In this document: piece after piece, positions 36,346 to 50,783 of the stretch
How the letters are laid out: every line of letters starts with the position of its first letter
How positions within the stretch are numbered: position 1 is the first letter of the stretch
Assembly: GCA_029531795.1 (NCBI GenBank)
Contig: JAPEIS010000011.1
Coordinates: 1,798,001 to 1,862,000, forward strand
Length of the DNA stretch: 64,000 nt
Direction: 5' to 3'
Source of the DNA: Sclerotinia nivalis
Taxonomy: Eukaryota > Ascomycota > Leotiomycetes > Helotiales > Sclerotiniaceae
Notes under the pieces: model-generated
The model's input: the letters and a program-made list of their open reading frames with translations, nothing else
The model's database searches: none
Told to the model about the DNA's origin: nothing
Position numbers and translations under genes: made by a program

Positions 36346-39085
36346 GTCGAATTATGCTCACAAAAAGTTGAATGGTTGAAGAGTTGAAATTGAAGGGTTG
36401 GAAACTTTTTTGATGTTATTGATCAGAAAATATAGGTTGAAATCCGTTGTAATCTAAGATACGTCGTTTAATTTTAATATTATGCGGGCTGTAAAATTAA
36501 TAATCGTTGCAATATTAGCGAACTGCACGAGATACGCTCTTCATTTGATGATCTGATTTTTGCTATGATATACAGGTCAAAAAGTACGTTAGGGTACGCA
36601 GCATCAACTTCCAACTATACGGTTTGGACGAACAAAAAACAAACTTTCGATTCGAAGTTATATCATAGTCACGCTCTATCGTGAAAACTCACCTTTGGCA
36701 TTCCATAAAACATGGATAAAGCACCCAAGCGTATCATCCGTATATAGCACCTGACATAGCGCACTTGATCACAGCAATCAAAACCACCCCCGTATCTCAT
36801 CTTAGAGCGCACCAGATCAAAATCATCAAACTATATATACTGCAAACTTCAGCGAATAGAAGCCAGGTTGACGCACTTGCGGCTTTCTATATCAAAGGAT
36901 TACGCTAGAAGATGTTAAGGATAATGGTGGCGGGCTGAAAGTTCAGAGCGATGGAGTTTCCAAAAATAAAATCTATTAGAAAATCTTGGGGAAAAAAAGA
37001 GCGTCCAGTAGCTTCGGGGAACTGTTAGCTGATATTCTATCCTGTCAATAGCAGAAATTCCAAGTGATGACGGCGATTAGTGATTATGACGCGCAACAAT
37101 AAAGTATTAGATGACATTTAAAAATAAGAGCTAGTTAACCTTCGTATCATATCTAAAAAAAAGCCTCCAACCCCTTTATTTCTCGCGTGCATCAGGATCC
37201 TTTCACAAAACCCAGCCTAGAGCGTGACTTTATATGCCAGTCTAATTCATCATACTATCATCGAATCAGGAAAGTCATTTGCTGGTAGCTAAACCAAAAT
37301 ATCGCGTTGGCGGGGTTGGATAAATGGGCAATACACTCAATTAAGCGAATGAGTATAGATATACCGCGGTATCTTTATCCAAGTATCAGTATTTTCATAC
37401 CAGGGAATACCTCTAAAGACTCACATCAACAATTCCATCCATATGCGCATACCTTCATATAAAAGCCATCTGGTCCCCATCACTATCATTTAAATGGGTA
37501 ACTAGAAACACAGAACACTAATACCAACCATCAGGATTGCAAGTAGACAAAAGACAAATTTTAAATTTCTTGAGTCTGGTTTCTTAAAGTGTGATGGTAA
37601 TAATTTAATGCTAAAACCTTTGTAAAAACCTAGAGACGAAAGTATTCAAAAACAACAACCCCTTCTCCAACCCTAACCTCAAAACTCACAGCTCCGAATC
37701 CCTTTTAAACTACTACTATCACGGGATAGTATGATCACAGAGCACTTTAAGGGATCGGGGAATAGATGGTATACGTGATTAGTAGAGTAAAGTAGAATTG
37801 AATGACTTGCCCTCGATCATATAAATCGAGGGTGGTATATATAGACTAGATGGTAGCTATCTAGCCGACGAAATGCCTTAATGAGGCTAGGTTTCGAATG
37901 GTAGCATATCAGGATCGGCTTGACGATCGTAAGGATCGACAAGATCTAGAAGAGCCTGAAAGCTAATGAGAAAGAGAGTGTATGATGATCGTCGATCAGC
38001 AGTCATGTGATTAGATATCATGTGATTACCCGTGACAACTACGCATTAGAGAAATAATCTATATTCATATTCATATTCATATTCGTCTTGTTATTCACAT
38101 CTATGGAGTTCAACCTGTAATTTATTTAGCTCGGATTTGGTCGTTAATATGCTGAATAATCATGGAGCTTCAAATGAATCTATAAGGTTCTGTGGGGATA
38201 TTGATGAGGATATGTAAGATCTTACTTCGCTTGTTGGCCGCTACTGGAAGGAATTTCCTCTCCTCTCCCCCTTCATTCCTTCCGCTGCAAAACTTCCAAA
38301 TCCCATTTTCTTTTTTTTTCTTCTCCTAGAATAATCCGTAATCCTCATCATACAACGAGCCTTCCTATACTACCTAGACTAAGACCTTCGACTTGAGGCT
38401 TGGTGCCTAAGATAGGACCCTAGTCCTGACTAACATCTTAGATATGAGAATTGACGTCTGAAAAGAACCGAGTAATTCAAAAGATCCGACCGACTATTCC
38501 AATCCAAATTTATGAATCAAAAGGTCTTAATTATTAGGCTACTCAATACAATTGGAAATATTGGGAATATTATCTAGAATATCAGTGATCACATGCTATA
38601 GTAAGTCTTAACTCCATTGCATGGGTTTGAGTTTCGTTTCAAGGTCTTGGAAAATGGGAGATATGAGATGTGGGTAAAATTGATCATCATAAGGGGAACA
38701 ATGGAGGAGGATGTGTATGAATAATCGACATGAGGAAATATTGCAGATAGAATTAGGTCATGGAAAGACAAAAAGACGAATTGATACGAGAGCACTTCAC
38801 GGTAAGACACGAGAGACCTGAGAATCCAGGAAGTATAACTGCAGAGAGATATGGATTAATTTGAAACGAGTGAGGTTTAAGTACAAAGGGAATGTATGTT
38901 AATGGAAGAAGTGAATAGTTCGTTGCCCACAAGTTGCCCCTTCCTCGAAAAGAAAAAAGTTGTCAAAACCTCTAAATCTTCTGTCAACCTGGAGCCTGAC
39001 AGATAATCAAGAGATCGTGATTGATTCCTCCCTTAAAAATAGCTTCGGATCCAAGCGCAAGAACTTGTCCAACACCTCCTTCAAC
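36346..39085. other. intergenic
   Basis: AT-rich DNA with no supported gene and few open frames over 60 codons. A minus-strand frame at 38589-38810 has no motif. A plus-strand frame at 38960-39376 is the shadow of the NmrA-like gene. Confidence 0.6.
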
Positions 39086-40174
39086 TCAAAGTCTCCCCTG
39101 TCTTTCATCTTCGGTCAATTTCAAAATATGTCTCGCATTCTCGGGTTGAACACTCTCCCACAACCCAATCTTTCCACCCGATTCCTTCTTCAACCTCTCA
39201 TCCTCTCTCCTAAAGAATTCTTCCGCACTTCTAACCCTTCCCGGATGAATCTCATCCAACAACTTATAATCCCTCGTCACTACTCTGTCTCTGAATACAC
39301 TCCACCAACCCGTGAAATTTCTTCTGAAAGTCATTGTTGCCTTATCTTTTGGATCCGCGTTGATTCCAGCCGGTGAATCAGACACTGGTCCAAATCGCTC
39401 GAAATATATGTCGGGGTCCGTATGGATATATTGAGCAGGATGACCTGTAACCTTTTCGAATGCTGTTGCCATTTCGGAATATGTGACATCGGCAATAGCA
39501 ACTTCGAGATCCAACCCATTACTACGTTCAGGATGATCAAATAACCATCGAACATAAAATCCACAATCTTCCAAATAAACGTGCGGAACAGCACCATCTC
39601 CTAATGGAACTCTCCACGTTAAAACACCATCCTCTACAGAAGGCGACATAACTGTTTGGGTTGTAATGGACATTTCGATATATGGACATGTGGTAAGTAA
39701 TGCCGCTCCCATTCCATTAGGATTACTTTGATTTTGCCATAAAATCCATTCACCAATTCTTCCCTTTCCGTCATAATGACCACCATGATATTTTTCTTGC
39801 CATCCACTTTTCTTCAATGCGTAATCCAAGTTTCCAAAGACGAAAAATTTAATTCCTTCTTGAATGGCAAATTCATAAGAGCGAATTGTCCAAAACATTT
39901 CGGTTTTTTCACCAGAATTGAAACCATCAATATTGACAAATGCTCCATCACAACCTTTGTATCCTGCACGAAGAACATCTTCATCGGCAAAGGTTCCTTC
40001 GAATAGTTCAACGTTACCCAAGGCGAGGAGTTGTTGAGCTCGAGCGGATGTTGTATCACGGGTTAAGACCCGAACTTGATATTTCTTGTCGGCGACAAGA
40101 GCCTTGACGACAGGCATTCCTTGAGCTCCTGTGCCTCCGATAACGAAGATTTTGGAAGTTTGATGAGATGACAT
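39086..40174 (-). CDS. NmrA-like family NAD(P)-binding protein, 362 aa
   Basis: A single-exon gene of the usual family length. The N-terminus KIFVIGGTGAQGMPVVKAL carries the Rossmann glycine motif GGTGAQG (residues 13-19), followed by a strand and VRVLTRD, where dinucleotide discrimination normally occurs. The segment GNVELFEGTFADEDVLRAGYKGCDGAF matches the second beta-alpha unit of NmrA/isoflavone-reductase-like atypical short-chain dehydrogenases. No classical SDR Tyr-x-x-x-Lys catalytic pair is obvious, as in NmrA, a redox-sensing regulator of nitrogen metabolism. The function could instead be reductive; sequence alone does not decide. A TATA box lies 107 bases upstream of the ATG. Transcribed alone. 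Confidence 0.9.
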   Translation of the reverse strand: MSSHQTSKIFVIGGTGAQGMPVVKALVADKKYQVRVLTRDTTSARAQQLLALGNVELFEGTFADEDVLRAGYKGCDGAFVNIDGFNSGEKTEMFWTIRSYEFAIQEGIKFFVFGNLDYALKKSGWQEKYHGGHYDGKGRIGEWILWQNQSNPNGMGAALLTTCPYIEMSITTQTVMSPSVEDGVLTWRVPLGDGAVPHVYLEDCGFYVRWLFDHPERSNGLDLEVAIADVTYSEMATAFEKVTGHPAQYIHTDPDIYFERFGPVSDSPAGINADPKDKATMTFRRNFTGWWSVFRDRVVTRDYKLLDEIHPGRVRSAEEFFRREDERLKKESGGKIGLWESVQPENARHILKLTEDERQGRL

Positions 40175-40280
40175 TTTGTTTGTGGGTGAGCTAAAAGGCT
40201 TGCTTAAACGAGAAAGATAGAATGAGGTTTTGATTTGAGTAGGTAGTGATTTTGACTTATCTCAAGGACAACACCATGAA

Positions 40281-40288
40281 TTTATATA
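40281..40288 (-). promoter_or_regulatory. TATA box of the NmrA-like gene
   Basis: TATATAAA on the minus strand, about 107 bases upstream of the ATG at 40174, the usual distance in filamentous fungi. Confidence 0.6.
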
Positions 40289-41022
40289 TCAATCAATGTC
40301 ACAGCTGAGAAATACAATGATTATTAATTCTGGTACATTATAACGAAACTGGACGATGTTCACTAAACATCTAATCGATAGTGAACATCTAATCGACCAT
40401 GACTACTTAATTCGAATGTGTTCACTAATCATTCAATTGAGTTGTTTGAACACAGAGTGGACACCACGCGGTCAAGAATAGTAATCCAAAAAATACACCA
40501 CTGGGTGCATATAAAATTGACCAACAAATTTGAGCGAATATTTCCTAAAATGGAGAAATGAAACGACTGAATGACGAGGCATGGCAACATGGCAAGTCTA
40601 CGGACTCCGAGATATATCATATGCCCACATTCGTACTATGCGCGGAAGACTAGTGGGAGGACAGATATTCAGAGGCGGCGGAATGATGAGTGATCAAATC
40701 GTGTCCAAGCGCGCATGAAGATGTACGTGTACGTGAGAAGATGGAAGAATGAGATGATTTGAGATGTTTTCACTCGTGAGATGGTGAGGCGAGGTCCACC
40801 CGTTGGTCGGTGTGCACAGTTTGCGCGACTCATTTCCGCTGCATCACATGACCACTCCTCACCTCCGCGTCGCGTTTGATAATTTCCGATACCTTCCAAC
40901 GTCATCAATTTTGGCCCAAAATATCAAACTGTGATCAACTGAGAAGTTTTGATAGTAAAAGTCGAGAGAAAGCGTCATCACATTCTCTTTTTGAAGCACT
41001 TCCTCTTCAAAATTTAAGCACA
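40289..41022. other. divergent intergenic region
   Basis: Shared upstream region of the NmrA-like gene (-) and the EXPERA gene (+). No gene is supported. Short tandem motif repeats such as CACTAA(T/A)CATCTAATCGA occur near 40360-40400. Confidence 0.6.
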
Positions 41023-42727
41023 ATGGCAACTTCAATCTTCACTCGCAAACTCGACCTTGGGTATCTCATCTACTTTCTTACTCATATACCGATTATGTTT
41101 TGTACATCTTTACCTTTTCTATAGAGTTTTTTTCTATTTTTCACATGCCCCATTGCTTTCCCTCTTCATCCCTCCCCCTACATCCCCACCTTGTCAACCA
41201 CCCACTGACCCCCTCTCTTCTCTAGTGATGGACCTCCAAGCACTCTACCCAACCCACCTTACTCCCTCCTTCCTCGCCACCATAAAAACCTATTACATAT
41301 CCACCTATCACGACATATTTTTCATCTCGCCACCTATCTATTTTAAACTTTTCATCTGGTTGGAACTTTTAGTTCATGTACCTGTCAGTTTTTGGGCTGT
41401 GGGGGGATTATTGAGAGGTACGTGTCTGTTTTGAGTTTCTGTGGTTTTTAGTAGTTTTGACGGAGTCGAGAAAGTAGAAGAGTGAAAAGGAGAATGGACG
41501 AGCCAAGTTATCGGGGAAAACTTAAGACATCAATGGTGGGAAACTTGGCCTGCACAAGTGTGTAACAGCGATATGTGCTTTGGATCAAAATACTTGAACT
41601 CAGTTTAATCAGCATCTCGCTTCTTCATTGAGTAAACATCGATCATCGGATCAGATTATCATACACCATCTCTATCTTCATCTTCATTCTCAAACTTCTG
41701 GACTACAATGTTATCCTTCTCATATCTGCATCGTGTCTTACACGGTGCACTCATATTCAAGATACCTCATTAAAGAACAATGCCCTTCTTCTAAATTCTC
41801 TCCTATTAAGCCTTTGTACTATTACCCACTGCTCTTTTATCCTCCATACCCATCTTTGACTTCTCTCTATTATTCCCAGTCCCCATAACTAAAATATACC
41901 AATCATCTCTCTTCTACCTCTACCTTCCAAACACATCCTCGATTATTTCTTCCTGTTTTCTTTTCATCATATCTCCTCATTCCCTTCCCTCTCCCCCATT
42001 CTCTCTCCCACCATCCCCACCATCCCCACCATACCCTCCAAAAACCTCAAACCCCACTAACATCCACCACTAGATTCCCCCTACACCCCCCTAATCCTCC
42101 TCCCCTACGCCCTCGAAGTATTTCTCACCACCCTAGTTTGCATCCACGAATACCTCTACTGGCCCATTCCTCTCTCTCAAAAAATCGATTTAACTACTCT
42201 TTACGGACCGTATATATTGTTATGTGTGTATTTGTATTTCATTCCCTCTGTTTTTTCCGCCCTTCCTTTGTTACCAATTCATAACTCCTATTCTACTTCC
42301 ACGCTTCGCATAACCTCGCATTACCGCTATTTTCATTCGTGTGCGGCGAGATAAGTGAGAGCGGAGCGGAGAATGACTCTGATTTTCTCCTCTCTCGCTT
42401 ATTCTTCATCAAAATTACAAAATTATGAAGTTGTGAAGGTATAAGATCAATAAAAATCCAACAAAAGAAACAAAACCTCACAACAAATCCACAATCCACC
42501 CAACAAGCCATCCACCCAACTACAAACCAACCAACTAATCAACTAATTTACCAAATAACTAACCTTCAATTCTCCCAGCAATAATAATGTTCATCGACAT
42601 GTTCATCCGTCTCTCACACATTATCTCATCTTCTCCCTCCACCTCTTCCTCTACCTCCACATCCACCTCCGCACACAAGAGTGACAAGAACAACAAGAAT
42701 GGGAAGAAAACGAAAAAAATCAATTAG
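41023..42727 (+). CDS. TMEM97/EXPERA-type membrane protein, 189 aa
   Basis: Four exons are inferred: 41023-41101, 41226-41417, 42074-42223 and 42579-42727. All junctions are phase 1. The product begins KLDLGYLIYFLTHIPIMF and continues with a long loop, LYPTHLTP, and YHDIFFISPPIYFKLFIWLELLVHVPVSFW. Later come YTPLILLPYALEVFLTTLVCIHEY and a final helix before a Ser/Thr- and Lys-rich tail. Four transmembrane helices and conserved Asp/Glu positions match the EXPERA domain of sigma-2 receptor/TMEM97 and emopamil-binding proteins, ER membrane proteins tied to sterol handling. The tail ends KKTKKIN, a lysine-rich ER-retention-like end. Introns 2 (656 nt) and 3 (355 nt) are unusually long. Family call is strong; the third donor (GTGTGT) is the least certain junction. 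Confidence 0.85.
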
Positions 42728-43979
42728 GAGAGAATAGGAAATTCATCCACGATTTATCCACGGAAAGAAGATGTAAAATACGAAACTCAAATAGCCCACA
42801 TCATATATCATACACTTCAGACGCTCATACACGATACCACAAACAATACATTTCAGACACTCACTCACTCACTCAACAAAGCGGAAGGAAGACAGGAAGG
42901 CAAGAAGATAGAAAAATAGGGAGATAGGAAGTCAAACAGGAATCAAGATTCAAAAAGTCGTAAATCCAGAAACAAAAGCAATTCATTCCACAATTCAGAA
43001 ATTTCTATTCTATTTCAAATACTATATATATCATTTCATTGATCTATTACTGATTATAAGATAGATAGATAGATTTATATGATTTAGATGTTATATATAC
43101 AAATACAAATACAAATACAAAGGCAAAGGCAAAGGCAAACAAACAAAAACAATATCAACTTACAAAATAATAAATATTCCCTTCCCTTCATCCTCCTCAT
43201 CCTCCCCATCCTCTCCTCTTCATCCTCTCCTCTCTATCCTCCCCACCCTTCTTTTATCTCATACTATTACTTATATCTATATCTATCAATACCAAATATC
43301 AAATATCAAATATCAAATATCAAATATCAAATATCAAATATCAAATACCAAATACCAAATACCAAATACCAAATATCAAATACCAAATATCAAATATCAA
43401 ACACCAAACACCAAAACATATATCAAACACCAAAACATATATCAAACACCAAACACCAAAACATATATCATAATATAATACTATATAATACACTATACTA
43501 TTATCTACATCTATACAACACAACACAACACAACACAACCCAAAAAAAATCCCAAAAAAAAAAAAAATATATTATATATATATATCCAATAAAGAAAAAT
43601 AAACAAATAAAACCAATTCCTCACCCACATCCACAATACAATCCACAATCCACCAGCTAGTCATGAAAAAACATTCTAACATCTAACATCTAACATCTAC
43701 CAGAAAAGCGCATGCACACATCCATACACCGAGAAAACCTAGGAGAGAAATAAACATACATACAGCCAAAAAGCGATAGGTAAATCAAAGGACTTATCTG
43801 TAGCTAGCTAGCTATCTAGAAAAAAATGCAATACAATACAATACAGTAAAGAAATAAACAAATAAACAAATCTTTACCTCTCCCCTTCAACTCTTCAACA
43901 AATCATCCTCATCTTCCCAAACATGATAAACATGATAAATATTCCCCAATCAATGAAGCCCATTCATCCAATCATCCAT
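42728..43979. other. convergent 3' spacer with minisatellite
   Basis: Separates the EXPERA gene (+) from the secreted membrane protein gene (-). It is dominated by AC-rich simple sequence, including a heptamer array. The 190-codon plus-strand frame across it is an artefact of that repeat. Confidence 0.7.
43290..43470. repeat. heptamer minisatellite, ATATCAA/ATACCAA
   Basis: More than twenty imperfect tandem heptamers drifting from ATATCAA to ATACCAA to ACACCAA. A period of 7 makes all three frames read as seven-residue peptide repeats, which explains the spurious long open frame. Confidence 0.95.
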
Positions 43980-45750
43980 CTAATCCCTCTTCCCATCCCT
44001 CCCCACCGCACCACCCCCAACAAACCCCCACCCATTCCCCACCGTCCCCCCATTCACATAAGCATTCCCATTTCCATTCCCCTTAATTCCATAACCTAAC
44101 GGCGTAGCCCCACCTAGACTTTTTCCCACCCCACCACTCAATCCCCCCGCTCTCGCTAATCTCCCACTCCATCCCTTCATCCTCCTAGGAACTTCCCATC
44201 CTACCATCCAAGCACCCATTACCGTGGCCCCAGCCCCAAATGCCAAAATTATATACCCGACCGTCACCCAGCCTACATGACCCCCAAGTCCATTCCATTC
44301 TACCATCCCATTTTCCCTCGGCAACAATGGAGTAGGAAACCATCTCACACTTAACCTTAGTGGTAACTCATCACCAATGATCAATTTTTTCGTAAGGGCC
44401 GCTGGTCCCGTAATATGACTTAGTGGACTCGTGCTATAAGCGACTCCGCTATCAATAACCCCTGAATCGTGTTTTTGGAGATGGTGTTTTGGGACGCTGT
44501 GAAGGAGGACGTTTAAATGAGTAGAGATATGTAGGTGAGAGAGTTGGAGGGTTCCCGAGAGGGCAAAGGTTAGAGGAATATATTCCTGTTTGTAATTTGG
44601 GTAGCTGTTTATGTGGTGAACTGTTGGGGCCGGACGGGATGGAAGACGACAGGAAAGAGGGGCATCAGAGTGGATGTAGAATTCTAAAAGGTGAAAGAAT
44701 GGATCTGTTATTAATGGAATTGTACAATTGAGTTCTGTATTTGATGAAAATGAGTTAGTAATTTGTTACATTTTTGATGTATTGACATAAGAAAAAACAA
44801 ACCTTCTTCAACTCCATATTTCAATTCCAATGGCTTCCCTGTTTCATTACATATCGGAAATGGTATGTATTTTAAAGAATTATCTTCTAATTGAACATGT
44901 TCTCCTGTATTACTGATAGAAAAGTTAGCTTTTATTCATAAATTTGCATTTTCGCTTTATTCATCCCATCCGTCAACATTGTATCACTCTTTTCCCGTGT
45001 TTCAGCCATGGATTCCTTTTCCAGCTCTCTCTCCTCCATTTCGTCGAGTTGGTGAATACTCTAGAGATCCCTCTATTAACTCTTCTCGCGAACCGCTTCA
45101 AATCTCATCCATAGTCTCCGGCACACACAATTCGTATTCGCATCGTAGTCGCAGGTACATCTGTATTCGCATCGCATTTATCCAGCAGAATATCTTCCTT
45201 ATCACCCTCAAAACTTCTCTCCCACTTCCCAATTCCTTACCCCTTCTTCATGGGGGCAAGCCCCCAAACCCCCAAGCTCGCTGCGCTCGAATGTCTTTTC
45301 AATTGTCTTCCCTTATCCACTCTCTATCTTTCCAACACTTTTCTGGCGCTCAGATATTGCTGTCCTTCTTCTCCTTCCATGAACCCCCTCCCCCCCACTC
45401 AACCAATATTATAGTATTCTGCAATTCGCACGCGCGGATGTTTGTGTATATGCCGAAGACTCTCCAACTGCCATCCCTTCTCTCCCTCACCTCTTGTCTC
45501 CCTTCCCAAAAAATCCCCCCAGAAAAGAAAATTAAAAAACTTACACATCCCTCTCCATACACTCCACCATGATCCCCGCCCCAAAATGATAACTAGGCAG
45601 CGGTAACCTCTCCTCATCCAATTCTCCATTCCCACTTCCACTCCCCACCAATTCTCCATTCCCAAACGCAGGTTGTATCAAACTCAAAAATCCCAACCCC
45701 AATCCCAATCCTAGTCGTAGGGTAAGGAGGGGGAGAGTAGGTGCGCGCAT
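43980..45750 (-). CDS. secreted, single-pass membrane protein of unknown function, 356 aa
   Basis: Three exons are inferred: 45750-45545, 44912-44803 and 44734-43980. Phases agree and acceptors are ATCAG and TACAG. Intron 1 is 632 nt, far longer than the local norm; intron 2 is 68 nt. A signal peptide is evident (TLPLLTLRLGLGLGLGFLSL), followed by Gly-rich sequence and a lumenal region with N-glycosylation sites (NETG, NCTI) and Cys residues. One transmembrane helix lies near residues 260-284 (VGYIILAFGAGATVMGAWMVGW), with a Gly-rich cytosolic tail ending RDGKRD. The topology is type I. The pattern suggests a conserved fungal secretory-pathway or plasma-membrane protein, but I cannot name the family. 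A (CTCGTT)n array lies about 145 bases upstream. Confidence 0.75.
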
Positions 45751-45894
45751 TGTTTCCGTATTTGATTTTCTGCCTTGTGTTTATATGTTGGTTTCGAAGG
45801 GAGGTAGGCAGGTGAGATATTTCGCGCGCGGGGGTATCTTCGATTGCGAATTGCGTGCAAATTCCCTTTACTCGTCCTCGTTCTCAATTCTATT

Positions 45895-45989
45895 CTTGTT
45901 CTCGTTCTCGTTCTCGTTCTCGTTCTCGTTCTCGTTCTCGTTCTCGTTCTCGTTCTCGTTCTCGTTCTCGTTCTCGTTCTCGTTCTCGT
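45895..45989. repeat. (CTCGTT)n hexamer array
   Basis: About sixteen near-perfect copies. A period of six keeps every frame open, which produces LVLVLV or RSRSRS on the plus strand and RTRTRT on the minus strand. It lies just upstream of the start of the minus-strand membrane protein gene, in its 5' UTR or promoter. Confidence 0.95.
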
Positions 45990-46101
45990 GCTCTTTTCTG
46001 TTTGGTCCCTATTCTGCGTTTCGAACTCTTTATCCACGATTGATTGCGCTCAAGTTCTCCCTCCACCACAATTCATCCACTCAATCGCCGATTGCCTTCC
46101 C

Positions 46102-46257
46102 CAATTCCCCAAACCCTCAAGTCAAGTCCTCGTAAATTTTTCGTTCGGAGAGTCCAATCCTTTTAAATCCACCAATTCTCAATTCCCCAAACCCTCAAGT
46201 CAAGTCCTCGTAAATCTTCCGTTCGAAGAACCCAATCCATTTAAATCCACCAAACCC
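46102..46257. repeat. 78-bp tandem duplication (two copies)
   Basis: Copy 1 is 46102-46179 and copy 2 is 46180-46257. Both start CAATTCCCCAAACCCTCAAG and differ at a handful of positions. It is non-coding. Confidence 0.9.
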
Positions 46258-47120
46258 AGATTCTCAATCCCAGATTCTCAATCCTAGTTCTCAATCCCAA
46301 TTCTCAATCCCAATCCCCACAAAAGCCCTCACAAAAGCCCTCACAAAATCAAATCAAATCAAATCAAATCCCTTCTTACCATCAAACCATCAATCTCTTC
46401 TTACTTTCTTACTTTCTTACTTTCTTACCATCTCATCAGAAACACCAAAAATCAATCAAAAAAATCAATCAACTATCGTAACAGCGTCGAATCGCAGTAA
46501 GATAAATTACTATTGCAGTATAAAACGAACGAACAGCTCTCATCAACAACCCTCCGAAATAATCCTAGAGTCCAAGCTCTCAAAATAGCACCGCAGCAGC
46601 CAGCCACAACCCTTGCACAGCTGTCGGTCCGGCGGCCGCTTCGATCTCCCTAGTTCTAACATGCACCTTAGATTTTAGGTAATCAACCGAGCTAGAAGGG
46701 TGAGTAGGAAGGATAAAGTATAAAATAGCAACATCGATGAGAGGTCACTTCTAGGAAAGTACGTAGGTACTTTCTATACTCTAAAGAAGCAATATCAAGA
46801 GTTAGGTATTCCCAATTCATATTTCATAGTCATATTCATTCAACTCATAACCACATCATATCATATGATATCACATCAAATCCCTAACTAATCAACTATT
46901 GAACCATCAACTTATAGCCAGCCATCCACTCACTCACTACCTACTATCCAGATGCAAAATCATCTCCTCAATTCATTTTTTTTACCCTTCCTTTCCCATA
47001 CCAACCATACCATATCATATCAAAAAGAACCTAAGCTTTCTTTTCCATCTTCTCCATCACCCAATTACCACTTCACATATCTCCATCCCTCATCCTTTCC
47101 ATCTCATCCACACCTCTCAT

Positions 47121-48868
<1,748 letters not shown>

Positions 48869-50783
48869 TTTGTAGGATTTTGTAGGATTTTGTTGGAGTG
48901 GTTGAATATGAGATTAAGAGGAAACTGTTTGACGATAATGTTAGAAACAAGACAAGATATCAAATGGTAGGACGATGAATGATGGTAATGTGAGTAGCAA
49001 ATCCTTCAACCATCGTTTTCAATAGTCCTTGACAGTAGATTTCCGTGCAGACAGGTAGGTATATCTCAAAACTTCAGCTCTCACAAGAAAAGAGAAAACA
49101 TACCTTTATATTCCTCCCCCACAAGTACAATAAACTTTAGTATTCCTAGTATCTCGGAAAGTTTGAACGAATCTGCGGATAAAGGATATTGTCAGTTGAC
49201 AAGAAGAATAAGCAGCAATGAAATATTTATCAACAAAATATCGATCGGAACTCTCTCTGGAAACTTCGGTGCATAGGTGGGGTAGGTAGGTAAAGGCTGT
49301 GACACCATATCATCCAGGTCCGGTCCCCTCCATCAATATATTCCTTGAATCCTTGAGAGATGCGTTCACCAAAGTTTACCCAATCAATTCTTTCATACAA
49401 GTAACCAAAAGTAACATACCTCACTCAACAATAACTTGATGAAGATCAAAACTCCAAAATCGGCGGATGTAGTAAATTGTAGCTTTTGATGAGTGTGAAT
49501 ATGAGTATCCTGAAAGAAGAAAAGAATGAGGGGTTAAGCAACTTATTTGCAGCCAGCATCAACAAATCCATCCATCGCTTATGACGTCCATCACATCCAG
49601 AGTACGAGCGAATTGAGTTGAATGGAAAAGCCAAGCACACTAATATTAATGGTAATACAAAAAAAGACCTGAGTACAAACTCTTACTCCATCCATATTCA
49701 CCCATCCATATTCACCCATCCATATTCACCCATCCATATCACCAACCTCCAACCTCTCTCCATTTCATCCAAGCCTCAATCCAGATACTATATAGCCGGA
49801 CCTATCGAATAACCCAAAAACTATTACTCTCACTAATCAACAATCAAACCTCATCAACCCTCATCAAACCCCCCCTATCCATCCATCTCATCTCATACAT
49901 GACCAAGATGATCATTGATAACCTGCGCATAAAATCCACCCATCAAACTCCAACTCCAACATATCCTACTAGATACTCGCTCTTCTCTTTTCCTTACCAA
50001 CTTTTACTAATTGCTAGTTACTAATTCCTCATTCCTCAAAGCCGAATCCCCCGATTACCCAATTCCCAATTAAGATTCACCGAGAAAGGGAAAAGGAGTC
50101 TAGAATCTAGAATCGAAATCAACATCAACATCCACGACCCGGTACTTACTCATCAAACAAAATCATACCTATCTATCTACCTCCCTACCTAGCTAATACT
50201 CTTCATTTCATTTCGAAAATTCCATATCTATCCATTTAATTGAACAAATCAAATCAAATCAAATCAAATCAACCAATCAACAATCTATTTACCTATTTAC
50301 CTATTTATTTACCCTATCTGCACACTAAAGAAGGACTTAAAAGCCAAAGAATCCATATCCATATCCATAGACTCTCTACCTTCAATTTTCAATTTTCCTC
50401 CTTGCTACCTACCCACCTACTTATCAAACATACAAACCAGCTACCCAATTGCATTCTCGTAACGCCTCTCCGTCTGCTTTAGTCTAATTTGTATTTTCGT
50501 TTCTGATACTGACGGCAATTCAGTGTGGAGGTTTCAGTATAGAAGAGGAACAAGAACAAGAACAAGAACAATGATATCCATTTCCATTTCCATTTCCATA
50601 TATCTCATCTCCTCTCCTCTCATCTAGAACCCCATGAATTTAGCAAAGAGAGAGAAGAAACCCCCCAACTGTATCCGAAATGCTATCTTGAGAGAAAGAA
50701 AGACGCCGAGCTAAGTTTACGTCATATCATAATACCACAGGTCATTTCCAGAATACCAAATTCCTTGTTGCCGTGACCTTCAT
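48869..50783. other. intergenic with short repeats
   Basis: Upstream region of glucose-6-phosphate isomerase and 3' flank of the AGC kinase gene. It contains a repeat of CCATATTCACCCAT type at 49688-49740 and AAATC runs near 50250. Open frames are short and motif-free. Confidence 0.6.
49688..49740. repeat. CCATATTCACCCAT-type minisatellite
   Basis: About three and a half tandem units of roughly 15 bp in non-coding DNA upstream of the isomerase gene. Confidence 0.85.

Larger units (their letters stand above)
45751..47120. other. intergenic with simple repeats
   Basis: Holds the upstream region of the membrane protein gene (-) and the 3' flank of glucose-6-phosphate isomerase (-). Long open frames on both strands at 45.7-46.3 kb derive from the hexamer array. 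No gene is supported. Confidence 0.7.

Noticed and set aside
38960..39376. 138-codon plus-strand frame
   Set aside because: Mostly antisense to the NmrA-like gene and without motif.
43290..43470. Regular repeat array, considered as CRISPR
   Set aside because: The repeat unit is 7 bp with no spacers, and the genome is eukaryotic.
43088..43660. 190-codon plus-strand open frame
   Set aside because: It is produced by the heptamer minisatellite and AC-rich simple sequence. The opposite strand is open for the same reason.
45711..46287. Long frames encoding RTRTRT, LVLVLV or RSRSRS
   Set aside because: All come from the (CTCGTT)n hexamer array, which keeps every frame open.
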